From Euleptes europaea (Eukaryota > Chordata > Lepidosauria > Squamata > Sphaerodactylidae): a DNA stretch of 64,000 bases. Each line of letters begins with the position of its first letter. Position 1 is the first letter of the stretch. Position numbers and translations under genes: made by a program. Below the pieces are notes generated by a model, which searched no databases, had not been told where the DNA came from, and was given only the letters and a program-made list of their open reading frames with translations. Location of the stretch: positions 70,838,064 to 70,902,063 of the forward strand of contig NC_079316.1 in assembly GCF_029931775.1 (NCBI RefSeq), given 5' to 3'. Shown here in pieces: positions 1-12,400 of this stretch.

Positions 1-115
1 TTACAAGTTCCCTAGAATTCTTGTGGCCGGACGTTAAACAAAACAAAACTGCAGGCAGCCATGTTGGTTCGTTTTTGGATTTTTTTCCTAGTACACCAAC
101 CCAGTCGCCTGTAAT

Positions 116-433
116 TTGGGGCAGGTTCATTCTCGGGTTAATGCCTCCCCCCCCCCCAAAAAAAGAGTGCACACTTATTTAAATTTTGCATACCAGGCTT
201 ATGAGCCAGAATCAAAGCGCTTTTATAATTTTATAAAAGAAGCAAACCCATTTGTTGACTTATGGCATGCCAAGGTGAGAAAAACTGTTTCAGTGCCCCC
301 CAAAAAGTGGGATTGGAGCGACAAGTTCCCAGATTATTTATTTGTCATTTCTCCAAACAGCATGAACAGGGAAGTGCTTTATAACGTTGCTGGTACTGTC
401 TTGAAACACCAGGCAAGAGGAAATAATATGTAA
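116..433 (+). CDS. Unidentified 105-codon ORF
   Basis: The frame looks protein-like: mixed composition, aromatic-rich, no simple repeats after codon 17 (FYNFIKEANPFVDLWHAKVR, KKWDWSDKFPDYLFVISPNS). The initiating codon is not convincing, since it is a non-ATG or intron-like start followed by a poly-C run that gives PPP. It could be an exon of an unrecognised gene, a retrocopy fragment, or chance. I do not recognise the family. No splice pair was established and no neighbouring exons were found. Confidence 0.25.
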   Translation: MGQVHSRVNASPPPKKRVHTYLNFAYQAYEPESKRFYNFIKEANPFVDLWHAKVRKTVSVPPKKWDWSDKFPDYLFVISPNSMNREVLYNVAGTVLKHQARGNNM

Positions 434-2642
434 ACGAAGAGGATGCTTTCCTTGAAACAGCCCCAGCGCAGATTATATGTTTCGGAGGGTGAAAATAAAC
501 AAAAGATAAAAATGGGCATCACTGGCCAAAACAATTGCGCCTCATGTAATGTTAAAAAGCATTCAAAAACAAGATCTTCCTTATACACAAGATAACTCCC
601 ATGTAGCTGTCAACATCAGAATCATCCTAGATTCATGACTGCATAAAATGCAGTTGGAGAAAAGCATCGGCTCCTCTGATGTTCACACAGTGGGCTGTAA
701 AACAAAATGGTTGCAACGGTGAATGTCTTCCCTCCACAAGCCTATTGATACCTATGTATATATTTTCTGACTGGTTGTGGAATTCCCTCCCAAGGAGATT
801 CACCTGCCCCCCCCCCCCCCAATATCAGGTGAAGCCCTTTTGGTTTACTTTGATGTTCCCTTATTGGCCCTCTTCCTTATTGACCCTGTGTGGGTGGGTG
901 TACATTTTGTTTCTAAAGCTGGTTTTTAATGTTTTTTGTTTGCCATTCTGAGGGCCTCAGGTGGGTGGAAAGGCAGCATAAAAATATTTTAAATAAATAA
1001 CCTAGAGTACATGTGCTCATATGGTACAAGGACAGCAGCAACGAAGGATGGGCAATTCCTGAGGAACTAATGTGCTTTCTGAAAGATCCCCTCAAGAAGC
1101 AGGCTGGTAATGATTCCATGCTTCCACTGGATATGCATCAGATTGCAAAAAAATATGAGACTGCTCATTGCTTCATTTAATTGCAAGTAAAAATGTAATC
1201 AAAATATTTTACCACACAACTAAAATTTGACAGGGCCTAGGCAAGCCAGATAAAGTTGCTTGGGGATCCAGATCTGGCCTATATACTGTAGCCATTCCTA
1301 GTTTAGAACATGGAGGGATTATGCCCTCGCTGACACTGGTCCTTGTGAGAGCATAAAAGGGCTTTTGAGATGATGATAATAATGATGATAATAGACATTA
1401 TAAGTCTAACACAGGAAGAAGGGGGGAAAGAGGTATTACTTCCCTGAAAAATTCCTTGAATCAGCCTTTTCCACTTGATGCCACGGGACAGCCTTTTCCC
1501 TGAAATATCACTGATGGGCAAAAATAAAATTGCTATTCTGCAGAAATGTGACAGATTGCTTAAGAACTTCTTGGATGACTAAAATACCATATTTATTGCT
1601 ATTTGAAAATATGTACACGTTTAAACCTAAAGGAGGAAAAAAAATTGGCTCCATTTTTTCAAGACAGCTGTACAATCATAATCCCAGCCATATAAAATGA
1701 AGAGCAGGTGGAAAATTATGAACATGATCCTTCCAGGGTATCATCATGCTCGGATAAATGTTCCCATTCATGATTTTATATAATTAAAATCTGTATTGTC
1801 GTTTCTTGGAGGAAAATTTTCCCCACTACTGTTCCTTCACCCAATAAATAGGAAACAGGCATGAATTGTATATTTTGTTGGCAGGCAGTGAAAACAGCTA
1901 AACACATTTAGCAAAATGGTCTTGAATGATAGTTGCTAGAAATTAAGCTGTACAAATTTACAAAAATCATCCTGAAACACACAGGGGTCTTGAAAGTCAA
2001 CAGTTGCCAGCTTGCAGTGTAAAAATAAAATGCTTATTCTTTTTCGTCCGAGGGTTTTGCGCCAACAGAGCAGAGTAGAACATTAAGGCTGACACTGTTG
2101 GACCACAAATGTTGCTTTCTTGGAACTCTATAGAAAAAAAACTTAAATCTAGAATTCCTGTCTTAAATCATGACCGAACGTCTTATTACACTGCCAGCTT
2201 TCTGCATAAGATAACCTGTAGCTCTGACCGTCATTAGGTAGAACTGTTCCATGTACTTGGCTGCATCCAAAGGACAGGTGAGACACAGTCATCTGGCTCC
2301 TCCTTTTCCACAATTGTCTCCTGCAGGAACTATTCTACCTTGACGCTATAGAACTTCAGTATGTACCATTTAGTAGCTGGTGCCTGAATGATCGGCTGGA
2401 TCTAAACTAAGTAGGATCTGCCCATTTCCCCTTCTTGCTGCAGACCCCACATGTCATTGCTCAGGGTCTCTTATCCCCCAGGAGCAGCATTTTTGGGAGA
2501 TCAGTAGGCTGTAGTGAGAAGAGGAAGGGCGGAAAGTTCCATTCTGTCATTGGAAAATTTAGTCTGGATCCAACCTATTGTCTTCCGTACATGTTTGCTT
2601 CTCCCTTTTGTGTTGTATTTATTACGCTGCAAACCATTATAG
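434..2642. other. Intergenic, little recognisable
   Basis: AT-rich unique-looking sequence. A short LINE/SINE-tail-like string (GGTGGGTGGAAAGGCAGCAT, then AAATAAATAA) ends near 1000, and a degenerate ATG/ATA trinucleotide run lies near 1370-1395. Nothing else supported. Confidence 0.5.
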
Positions 2643-3321
2643 GCCCTGACCTGGATAACCCCAGGCTAGCCTGATCTCATCAGATCTCAGACACTAAGCA
2701 GGGTCAACCCTGGCAAGTATTTGGATGGGTACCAAGGAATACCAGGGTCATGATGCAAAGACAGGCAATGGCAAACCACCCCTGAAAATCTCTTACCTTG
2801 AAAACCCTATGGGGTAGCCATAAGTCAGTTGTGACTTGATGGCAAAAAAAGCCATTATAGCAGGGACTCACCTATTCTGATCTGTACAGAAGTGGGAAAT
2901 ATTTTAAGGGTATGATAATAATAAAAAACATCGCCACGTAATGTAAAAGTCTCTACTGGATCCATATACATACAATTTACTTTTTGAACAGGCCACCATT
3001 TACCATAACAAAACATATTTTACATTTCATATGCAAAAGATGCTTACAGATTTCTCCTCGGACAAACAGTTCTTCCTTCTGTATATTCCTCCTACAGCTT
3101 ACCCGCACTTAAGTCTGTAACGAACAAATCAAACTAAAGAAATGTGAAACTTTCCATAAGTTAGATATCATTTGGGATTGACTTGATTTAGACTAGCCAC
3201 CATATTGTGTGGTGTGCTCAAATCAGTATGTTCATATTATTTTTCTATATTTATATCTTCTTTGCCAATTAAATTCAGGGACTAGAGTGCTTTCAGCCTG
3301 TAAATCCCAGGGCAGAAATGT
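2618..3321 (-). other. Presumed EEF1AKMT2 3' UTR
   Basis: Starts right after the TAA. The first canonical polyadenylation hexamer I find downstream on the minus strand is AATAAA, complement of tttatt at 2618-2623. A 5S-derived SINE at about 2643-2852 would then lie in the UTR. The true end could be earlier at a variant hexamer. Confidence 0.35.
2643..2852 (+). mobile_element. 5S rRNA-derived SINE
   Basis: CCCTGACCTGGATAACCCCA, then GATCTCAGACACTAAGCAGG and TTGGATGGGTACC follow 5S rRNA (GATCTCGGAAGCTAAGCAGG ... ACTTGGATGGGAGACC). The non-5S tail (GGCAAACCACC, GTCGCCATAAGTCAGTTG type) is shared with the other copies. More diverged than the copy at 18750. Confidence 0.85.
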
Positions 3322-3419
3322 TTATATTTTCTGTTGGAAAACCAACACAGTTACATTGTTCCCAGTTTTTCCTCCAAAGCAGAACACAGATGTAGGCAGC
3401 TCCTCCAGAAGAATAAATC
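3322..3419 (-). CDS. EEF1AKMT2: EEF1AKMT2 exon 6 (C terminus and stop)
   Basis: 98 nt coding Gly187-Ile218 and TAA. The peptide GFILLEELPTSVFCFGGKTG followed by NNVTVLVFQQKI matches the family C terminus (human has FELLEELPTPKFSFGGRSGN). Acceptor TTTTTGGCAG|GA. It is easy to miss because it is short and about 2 kb from exon 5. Confidence 0.92.
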
Positions 3420-6400
3420 CTGCCAAAAATAAGCAACATGCTTTTGTTAGAAAAGTTATACTCTTATTGGATAAAGCTAATGTAAATGGAGCATATTTAA
3501 GTCAACAAACTCTAACGGTTTTTCTAAGATTGGCAATTTTATATTGTTGAATCACACCAACAAGTTCAGATTTATACCAAGTATATTTAAAAGCAAGATC
3601 ATGTCATGCCAATATTTCTGATTTCTAAGCAATCATTAGAATTGCTATCAGGAACCTTGAATTCTTCTCTTGAAGGAAACCCTTCTGGAAACAAAATCTA
3701 GATTCAGTAACTCAACTTCACTTGGCTCGTTGTCGTAACTTTGGTAGCCAACTTTGCACTACTTTTTTGTGTCCATTGTGTGTGGGTCCATTTAGCTAGT
3801 AGAAAGAAAGGAGAGACGTGATGCAGAAAGAGCCTGGTATGCATGTGATAGGCAGAACACAGAAAAGCATGGCAAAGTATAACAGTCTACCTCATGTTAG
3901 CAAGAAAAGCACCCAGAATGTACTTGATTTTTGCGCACTCAATGAGAAACTATAGGATTTTCTTGATAACCATAAAGATTAAGGCTTTCCAAACAACTGA
4001 AACCGATCCTGTGCCAGAAACCCCCACTCTCAACAGCCCATTTGTTTATGGCCACAAGTGTTCTACACTTCATACCCTTGAGGTTCAAGCTCATTCATAT
4101 GTGAAAGGACCCAGAGAAGAAGCATTTGGACATGGCAGAGAACTGCACATGTGCAGTCAGTTTTGCTTCTTTGTACAGTCACAGCAGACCCTACTGCTAG
4201 AAAGCAACTCAAGTTAAAAAAAGAAAAGAAAAAACTTGTCTCTTCGGCACTGTAGACATAGTTGTGACAAAGCTCTGCATGCACACATGGAGTTAAGAAT
4301 TCCTGCACGTGCACATCCTATCTTTGGTTCATAACTCAAAAATTGAATTGCTGGTACTATATCATGAAGAGAAAAAAGCCGAGAAGTGCATGTAGCACAC
4401 AAAAAATACAGCCTGGTCAGAAAAAAGGTAAACATCTAATGCGTGGATTTTTCCATGGGCTGATAACTCAATTCACAATCAAGCCAGGAACATTTTAACT
4501 TACGTATCTTTTGACATGACTGGTTAAGGAACCTAAAGTTTGGAAAACAAAGTACATAAGGCCTTGACTTCAGGTCATCAAAATGCTTTTGAAAGGATAA
4601 GGGTCTAATATTCCATCCTCAGTACATTCCATCTTGAACCCTCCACTTTGAGTCCCCCCGGAAAGAAGGCAGGCAATAAGCATCATAAAATAAAAATAAA
4701 TCTTTATATGCCAAGTTGAAATTCGTGTACAAATTTGATGCTCATTTGGACTCACTAGGCACTTATACTAATCTTATACTTCTTATACTAATCAGATTCA
4801 TCCTACTTTCCCAGTTCATTCACAGGTAGGAATGTCCACATGGACTCTGAGTGAATGGTTTATTCTTTTCATGGGGTCTTTTTTCCCCATCTCTACTGCG
4901 CATTGTAACCTCACATAAACCTTGGGAAACTGGACCTTCTGGCCTTTCCTTGTAAGAATTCCTCCCCCCACCGTTGCTCTTCTGCTGCTTGTAACAGTGA
5001 GTAGAAATTTCTCTGCCAACTGGATAGACCATCCCACTCATCGGACCAAGTGTGTTGCAGCTCACAAAAGCTTACACCATAGTAACCCGTTCTTTTTTAA
5101 GGTGCCAACACGGAAATTCACACAGAACTGAGAATATCATGCCTTATCACTAGAATAACTTGGCAGTTATTACCCTTGCTGTATGACGACATCCTCAGTA
5201 AACAGTGAACCTACTTGAATGCTGGCAAAGACCAGACCCAAAAATCTCTCACAAGACCTTCAATATCTAAAGCTCAAGCAGAGGCATGGTGCAAACACAA
5301 GGAGTCACCCGTTGCTATTGCGACATCTAGTTCATGTCTGACAGAAGGAAGGCATTAAAAAGTACACTAATAGGTTGAAATTAGATATGTAATTGCAAGT
5401 CAAAGATGTACCTTTTTCAAACTCATCAAGTAGTTCCTCTCTGGTCCAGTTACAAGAAGTTATGAGAAAGAGGCCTCCTGGTCTCAGTATCCTATGCAGC
5501 GATTTCACGTACTGTCTTCGTTTCTCGGCTGCATGGTTTGGATTCAGGCTGATGGCATCAAAAGTTCCTTTGTCAATGCAAACATGAAATCCCGATAATT
5601 CATTTGAGGGATTTAAAATATCTTCTACCTATACCAAGGAATTTGAGAGGTTATATGTAAGAATAAACCTTTTCCTTCAGGTTCACCATAGCTATGCATT
5701 ACTCTTAAGGTTACCAAACTCCAGCTGGGGCCTGGATTTATCTTGGAATTATAGCTACCTCCAGTTACTGAGATCAGTTCCCCTGGAGGAAATGGCAGCT
5801 TCAGAGAGCAGAATCTATTGTGTCACATCCCTGCTGAGCTCCTTTCCGTCCCTAAACGCCACCCTCCCTTGGCACCGCCCCCAAATCTCCAGGAACTTCT
5901 AAAGCCAAAGAAACCCTAATTACTGTCTATTACATTTTCATCCTATCTGTCCTCCAAGAGCACTCAAGGCAGCATTCATGGTTTTCCCCTTGTTTTATCC
6001 TCACAACAACACTGTGAGCTAGGTTAGGCCATAGCACAAAGATTGGCCCAAAGTCACCAAGCGGAATGCATGGCTGAGTGCGGATTTGAACTTAGATCTT
6101 CCCAGTTGAAGCCCAACCCTCTCACCATTACACAATAGCGCCTACTAGGACCACAGTGAGAGAGAGAAACGAGTAAGGTAGTATATAAGCAGGCATTCCA
6201 TGATATTTTACATGTATGCTTTATCAGTGTGTTGTATACTTTAAAATGATTCTTTTGTTGTATATCATTTGGAAAGTGGGCTAGAAAAGTGGGCCTTTTA
6301 AGCAGGGACATTTCCCTGCGGTCACCCCTACCAACTGTTTCGGGGTTTCCTTTTGATTATGCATGCCTTATCCACCCAACAAAGGTCACCTCCCTGTGCG

Positions 6401-9400
6401 TTTTGCCTGTGTTTTCCAGAAGCTGTTTTAGCCAGAATCTGAAAAATGGGGGCAAAACGCAAGGGGAGAGCGAGGCAACACTGGCGACCTCTGACGGGTG
6501 GGAAATGCATGCATAATCAAAGGGAAGAGGAGGAAGAGGAAGAGGAGGAAGAAGAGTTGCTTTTTATAGGCTGACTTTCTCTACCACTTAAGGAAGAATC
6601 AAACCGGCTTACAATCACTTTCCCTTTCCCTCCCCACAACAGACAGCCTGTGAGGTAGGTGGGGCTGAGAGAGCTGTGACTAGCCCAAGGTCACCCAGCT
6701 GGCTTTGTGTGTAGGAGTGGGGAAACAAATCCAGTTCACCAGATTAGCCTCCGCCGCTCATGTGGAGGAGTGGGGAATCAAACCCGGTTCTCCAGATCAG
6801 ACTCCACCACTCCAAACCACTGCTCTTAACCACACTGGTTCCAAAGCCCCAAAGCAGTCAGTGGGGATGACCACAGGGAAACGTCCCTGCATAAAAGGCC
6901 CTAGAGATCATCTCCAGCTTGTGCAGAAATAAGCCTACAGGATGTTTCATATATCAAGATCTCTAGGAAGCCTATTTTTGTTCTCAGTTATATAATATTT
7001 TGCTAGGGCTGTGTTAGTTACTGAACAGTGCAATCCTATGCAGAGTAACTCCAGTCTTATTTAATGGGCTGAGACTTCAATAATGACAAAGGATTCACAC
7101 TATAAATTGGTTAGATTATTAAATATATTTTACAGTGTCATCCATCACCATTCTAAATCCCCCAGAGACAATGGGATTAGAAAGATATAACTCTGCTCAG
7201 GGGTGCACTTGCAGGTTTGCATTATATACGTTTGTTCCATCTGTGCTTCTTTGCCCACTGCAGTGGCAATCCTGTCATACTAGGCACTTCTTGGTCGTTT
7301 AAGGACATTCGTCTTGCACCAGAGAAAGCACATTTCACAGCAGATGACTGCATCTGCAATGGCCAAAGAGAAGCGCACAAGGAGCGAAGGCATAAGATCT
7401 AAGCCCTAGTTGCTGAACAAGGTGTTCTTCGGTAATTGGGCAGCAATTTCTTTTCTTTTTTTAATCTATTTTTCGTATAATACTTAAAAACATTGTAGGT
7501 GGCAGGTAGCAACATAAGATACATTCTGTCTTCTGCCCCACAAGGAGATGGTACCTGCAGTGACATCTGTGGGCCTCGATAAGGAAAGTTTGTTTTCAGA
7601 CATATACTTTTATGCAAAATCATACAGATCAACTAACAATTATTGAATTCATTCTCTTTAATCAAGTGACACTTTTACAGACCTTTAGTGATATCACAGC
7701 ATACATTTTATGCCTACAATAAGACAATATCACTCCACATGCTTCCCTTGTATTATTCACACGAACACACCAACCACAAAATGGGTTGCATACCAAGTTT
7801 CCTTGTTGAGGAACGAGTTAATCTCTTAAGATTTGTGTTTGGTGTACTATTATAGTTAGTGAGAATGAGATCAGAACCACTGAACGGACATTTTCTTTTG
7901 ATTTCCTTAATGATGAAAGGATGAATCAGAGTTTATACTAGGATGAGAGGAAACGATAAAGGGCTTCAAGAATACTGCAAAAGTGTCCTTCTAAATTAGA
8001 CTACTCATCCACCATGTAGCTCAGCATCCTGTTTCCCTCAGAGGCCAACCAGATGCACAGAAAGAGCTGCAGCAGGGGTACAGAGGCCAAAGCTTCAGCC
8101 TGCTGCTGACCCCAGCAACTGGCATTCGTAAGCATACTGCCTCCAAACATGGAGGTCCCAAAGAGCCAGGATGGCTAGTAGCCATTGAGGAAGCTCTTCT
8201 CTACGAAATTCTGTCATCCCCTTTCAAAGCATTCTAAGCTAGTAACTAACCCCAGATCCTGTGCCAATGTGTTCCACAAAATCAATTATGCATTTTTGTC
8301 CGTCCTTAATCTACTGTCCATCAATTTTATTGGGCATCTCCTCCAAGTTCTAGCATTTTAGGATAGGAAGGAAAAGCCCTTGCTCTCCCCTTTCTCCAGA
8401 TGGGGTTTATAAAATTATGCACAATCACATTCACCATTAGTTGTCTTTTTCTAAATTGAAAGTGATAAACTCTTGAGCCATTCTTTCCAGGGAAGGTGCT
8501 TCAACCCTTTGATCATTCTGGTTGCGTTCTTCTGCACCTTTTCCCATTCTACAATATCGGTCTTGACAAAGGGCAACCAGACTTGCACATGGTATTCCAA
8601 ACATGGATGTAGATTTATACGAGGGCATTACTATCACCAAGCATCTTTAGACGGAGCCATGCTATTCCTCCTCCACCCTATAAAGCATCCCACAAAGAAC
8701 AGCCTCAGCAGCAGAGCAAAGATTATTGGGGAAGCAGTTGAGCCACTGAGGAAAGGATGCTCACCTGACCAGCCATCACAAACAGTGAGCAGGTCATCTG
8801 GAGAGAGCCAAACTATGCTGGATGGTCATGAACTCCAGTTCTGGATTTTTTTGATACCCTCCCCCACTTACAAGAAGTCTGCCTCATAGACATCTCTAAT
8901 TCGGTTAGCTGACTTCCAACTCCAAAAGCAAAATGAGCAGGTATCTAATTAGGACAGAATCATGGTTAGAGGGTTTGTCTCATTCTAATAAACAAAGGGG
9001 AGAACTCTGAGCTCCTTGGAGGAAAAAAAGGCATACAGATTAGATAGATTGGACAGATAAACTTGCCACTTCTGCTCTAGAAAAGATCAGGGCATAGCAC
9101 AGAATTCTGCTTCAGCTTTACTGAACAAAAGAATTCTTCAAGGAACTCACAAACCAATAAAAACCAAGCTATAAAAATCAGCATAAAGCAATCAAATAGA
9201 CAGTTCATCAGAAAATGATCATAACAGAGCCAAACTAATCAAAATGACCAGCAAACAAAAGCAACAAAACGAAACCCTTCCAGAAGCACATTTCAGATGC
9301 CAAATGTTCTCTAGAACAAAACTGCCTAAAAACCAACATCTGAAGGCCTACAAGGAAGGACAGACTGAATCCTCAGAGGATGAAAGAATACTTTAAACTT

Positions 9401-12400
9401 GATTAGTGGCAGCTTTGTACTTCTCACTCCCCTTTGAAGACTTACCCGCAATTTAACTTGAGGCAATCCTTCTTTTTCCATTATCTTTTTTGAAAGTCGA
9501 ATTGCAGAAGGAGAGTAGTCAATTCCTACAAGATTAGTGTAACCGGACTTGGCCTACAAAATGGGAGTGGGGGGAAAGGAGCCGTTAAATCCTAAATGCA
9601 TTTACTTGGCTGACTCACTGCTCAGCTTCCACAGCACTTAGTTCAGAGAAAACCTATGTAAGATTAACACATCAGGGTGTCAGCAAACCATACGAATTCG
9701 TAGACAAGATCAAAGCAAAGCTCCTGTACATGCGCAACAGAGCTTTGGAACTGTAGCATGTCTTTTTGTAGGTTATCCGGGCTGTGTAACCGTGGTCTTG
9801 GTATTATCTTTCCTGACGTTTCACCAGCAGCTGTGGCAGGCATCTTCAGAGGAGTAACACTCCTCTGAACACTCCTCAGTGTTACTCCTCTGAAGATGCC
9901 TGCCACAGCTGCTGGCGAAACGTCAGGAAAGAAAATACCAAGACCACGGTTACACAGCCCGGATAACCTACAAGAACCAATGAACTCTGACCGTGAAAGC
10001 CTTCGACAATATTTTGTAGCATGTCTTTTGCAAGAACTGCAGCAAAATAGTCATGGCCAAGTTAAAATGATTCAGTGCTGTGTGTTGTGAATGTAAGCGT
10101 CAATTAAAATAAAAGCTGCTCTTTTATTTGCAGACTGAAAGGGGCACTATGTTTCAGAACTACACTGCCCCATAAAAGCTTTCCTAAGGTTTACTTTTGT
10201 TCCAGGACCCATAGATACCCATTCCATTTTTTATGCTGGACAGCATCGTTTAAAAGTAACTCAAGTGCCATGCTGAGCACAACTATTGCCAGTAGTACGC
10301 CATAGATAAATTACAAAAAAAGACTGTAGAACTGTACTGGAAGGAAATCAGGAAACAGAAAATAAAGGGTTTAATAGGCTAGAATTCCACTTAGGATGAC
10401 ACTGTTAAACTTCTTTTGAAAAGGAGTTCTTCTAGGCCAGAATTTTTTTGCACAAAACTATAAGGCTAATTTGCTCCTACTCACAATAGAGATTCCAAAC
10501 GCATCTTTGTTAGTCAAGCCACCTACGTGGTAATGGACTGTTACAGTATTAAGGGTAGTTTTGCATTTTCATTAAACTAGTGCTATCAATGAATTTGCAC
10601 TTGCGTGCTCTGTTTCTAGCTTCAATTCTGCATCTAAACAAAACGCTGCTTTCACAAGTACTAACCAGTTCAACCAGTAAAACACCATTGCCTGTTCCAA
10701 TATCAAGTACACAGCTGTCCAAGGGTATCTTTTGTTTTTCTAGCCATCCAATTAAACGACTTATGCTTTCTTCACCAAACCTAATCAGAAACAGAGATTC
10801 AGGTAACTAACATCAACAGTACACTCAGAAGTAAGATAAGCAGACTTAGTTAATCTCACTTGACATACTTAATGTCAGAATTCAGGCAACCATCCCTCAG
10901 AGAGTTCATTACTAATTTGTTTAGTTAAATGAATGGAGGGCTCTGAAATCTGCTGGATTAACATGGGGAAAGATGGAAATTTGGAGAGATGTACCATTTT
11001 GTATAGAAACACAAGACAGCTGTACAGTTTGAAACATGTAACACAAAGATGCCTTATACTGAACCAGACCCTTGGTCCATCAGGGTCAGTATTGTCTACT
11101 CAGACTGGCAATGGCTCTCCAGGGTCTCGGGATAAAGGTCTTTCACATCACCGATTACTAGATCCTTTTAACTGGAGATGCCAGGGATTGAATCTGGGAG
11201 CTCTTGCATACTAACCAGATACTCTACCACCGAGCCAAAGCCCCTTACTTAATTTTTGACCAATGTCAGGACTAGGAACACTTGGCCTTGACTGAGCAGC
11301 CTGTAGCCAGCATTCATTTCCCACATTAAAAAACCAGATGTCAGAGAATAATTAGGTATTTTTAATCTGCAACAGGTTTAGCCCAGACAAGAGCTGGCGT
11401 TCACCACAAAAACCTCTGTATCCCATTACTGGTTCTCTAAGCAAAATAGCAGACATACAATTTTATTTTACTACACTTGCTTTTAGAAAGAAGAGAACAA
11501 TGTGCAAACATTTACTGAAGCGTGTTATGTCATTATTGATACTTGCCAGATCTCACCAGCATCGCCACTGTCTTCAAAATGCTGCAGTTCACATTCATAT
11601 ACTGCATCCCAACTACAGAGACGGGGGGAAGCACAGATTAACAAAGTTATGGGCACAGAGGTACTGTTCTCCTTCATCCACATGCTTCTAAAGTGAGAAT
11701 CAGTGAAAAAGGACAACTGTACTGGTGAAGGGTGATGCACCCAATTAGCAGCAGTTCAATTAGCAATACTGTAGAAAAAGATAAGTACCCTTTTCCCCAA
11801 GGTGCTCCTAGACATGGAGCCTGTTCAGCCCATACATGCATCTGTTAACTGTAAAGACTGGATACAGACCTTCAAGGTTTGAACCACTGCTTACAATCCA
11901 TCCTCAACTGGGTGTTGCTCGTTACCTGGCCGGATTCTTTTAAACTCAACCTTCAATGGTTCTTGTAGGTCAGGGGTGGGGAACCTCAGGCCCGGGGGCC
12001 GTATGCAGCCCCCGAGGACATATTTTGTGGCCCTAGGGAGCTCCGGGAACCCTGCCGCGGAGGCGGGGCGCAGGGCAGCCTTCCCCGAGGGTGTTCCTGG
12101 GGCCACGGCTTACAGCGCCCTTGTAGCGCCCTTTGGACCACCTCTCACCGACTGTTGGTTGTTGGTCGGCGAGAGGGGAGGGACTCTTCCCCCAAGGCTG
12201 CCCCCTACATCTGTGGTGTGCAGGAACGCTGCGGCACATTGTAAGCCCCTCTCGCTGCCTGTCGACTGTTGAGCAGCGGGGGGGGGGGGGAGAGGCCGGC
12301 ATCTCCCGGCGGCAGAGCATGCATGCGGGAGCCGATTGGGCTTGGGGGGGGGCTTTTATGGACTCGGGGGGGAGTGCACGGAGACTGGGGCCCGGTTGCT

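Larger units (their letters stand above)
5629..9445. other. EEF1AKMT2 intron 4
   Basis: Contains a possible relic of the AGGGTTGCC MITE family (5707-5917), a MIR-like reverse SINE (5935-6150), a palindromic MITE split by a SINE (6291-6901), a short AGTGCAATCCTATGCAG dispersed repeat near 7025, and a long old dispersed repeat (7990-8640). Remaining sequence unremarkable. Confidence 0.6.
9767..10014. mobile_element. Penelope-like palindromic element, copy 1, with 15-bp target duplication
   Basis: A hairpin of two roughly 95-bp arms (GTAGGTTATCCGGGCTGTGT ... ACACAGCCCGGATAACCTAC) and a tail ending AAAGCCTTCGACAATATTTT. Flanked by TGTAGCATGTCTTTT at 9752-9766 and 10015-10029, a perfect 15-bp duplication. 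Inverted terminal copies, a long variable target duplication, this tail and hammerhead-like motifs together suggest a Penelope-like retroelement end; no protein-coding part remains. Confidence 0.7.
9554..10665. other. EEF1AKMT2 intron 3
   Basis: Holds the Penelope-like palindrome 9767-10014; the rest is unremarkable AT-rich sequence. Confidence 0.6.

Noticed and set aside
5393-5587. Plus-strand open frame
   Set aside because: Shadow of EEF1AKMT2 exon 5, which is on the minus strand.
9896-10090. Open frame MPATAAGETSGKKIPRP
   Set aside because: It is the right arm of the Penelope-like palindrome; the same peptide arises at 13226-13429 and on the opposite strand, as expected from the inverted repeat.
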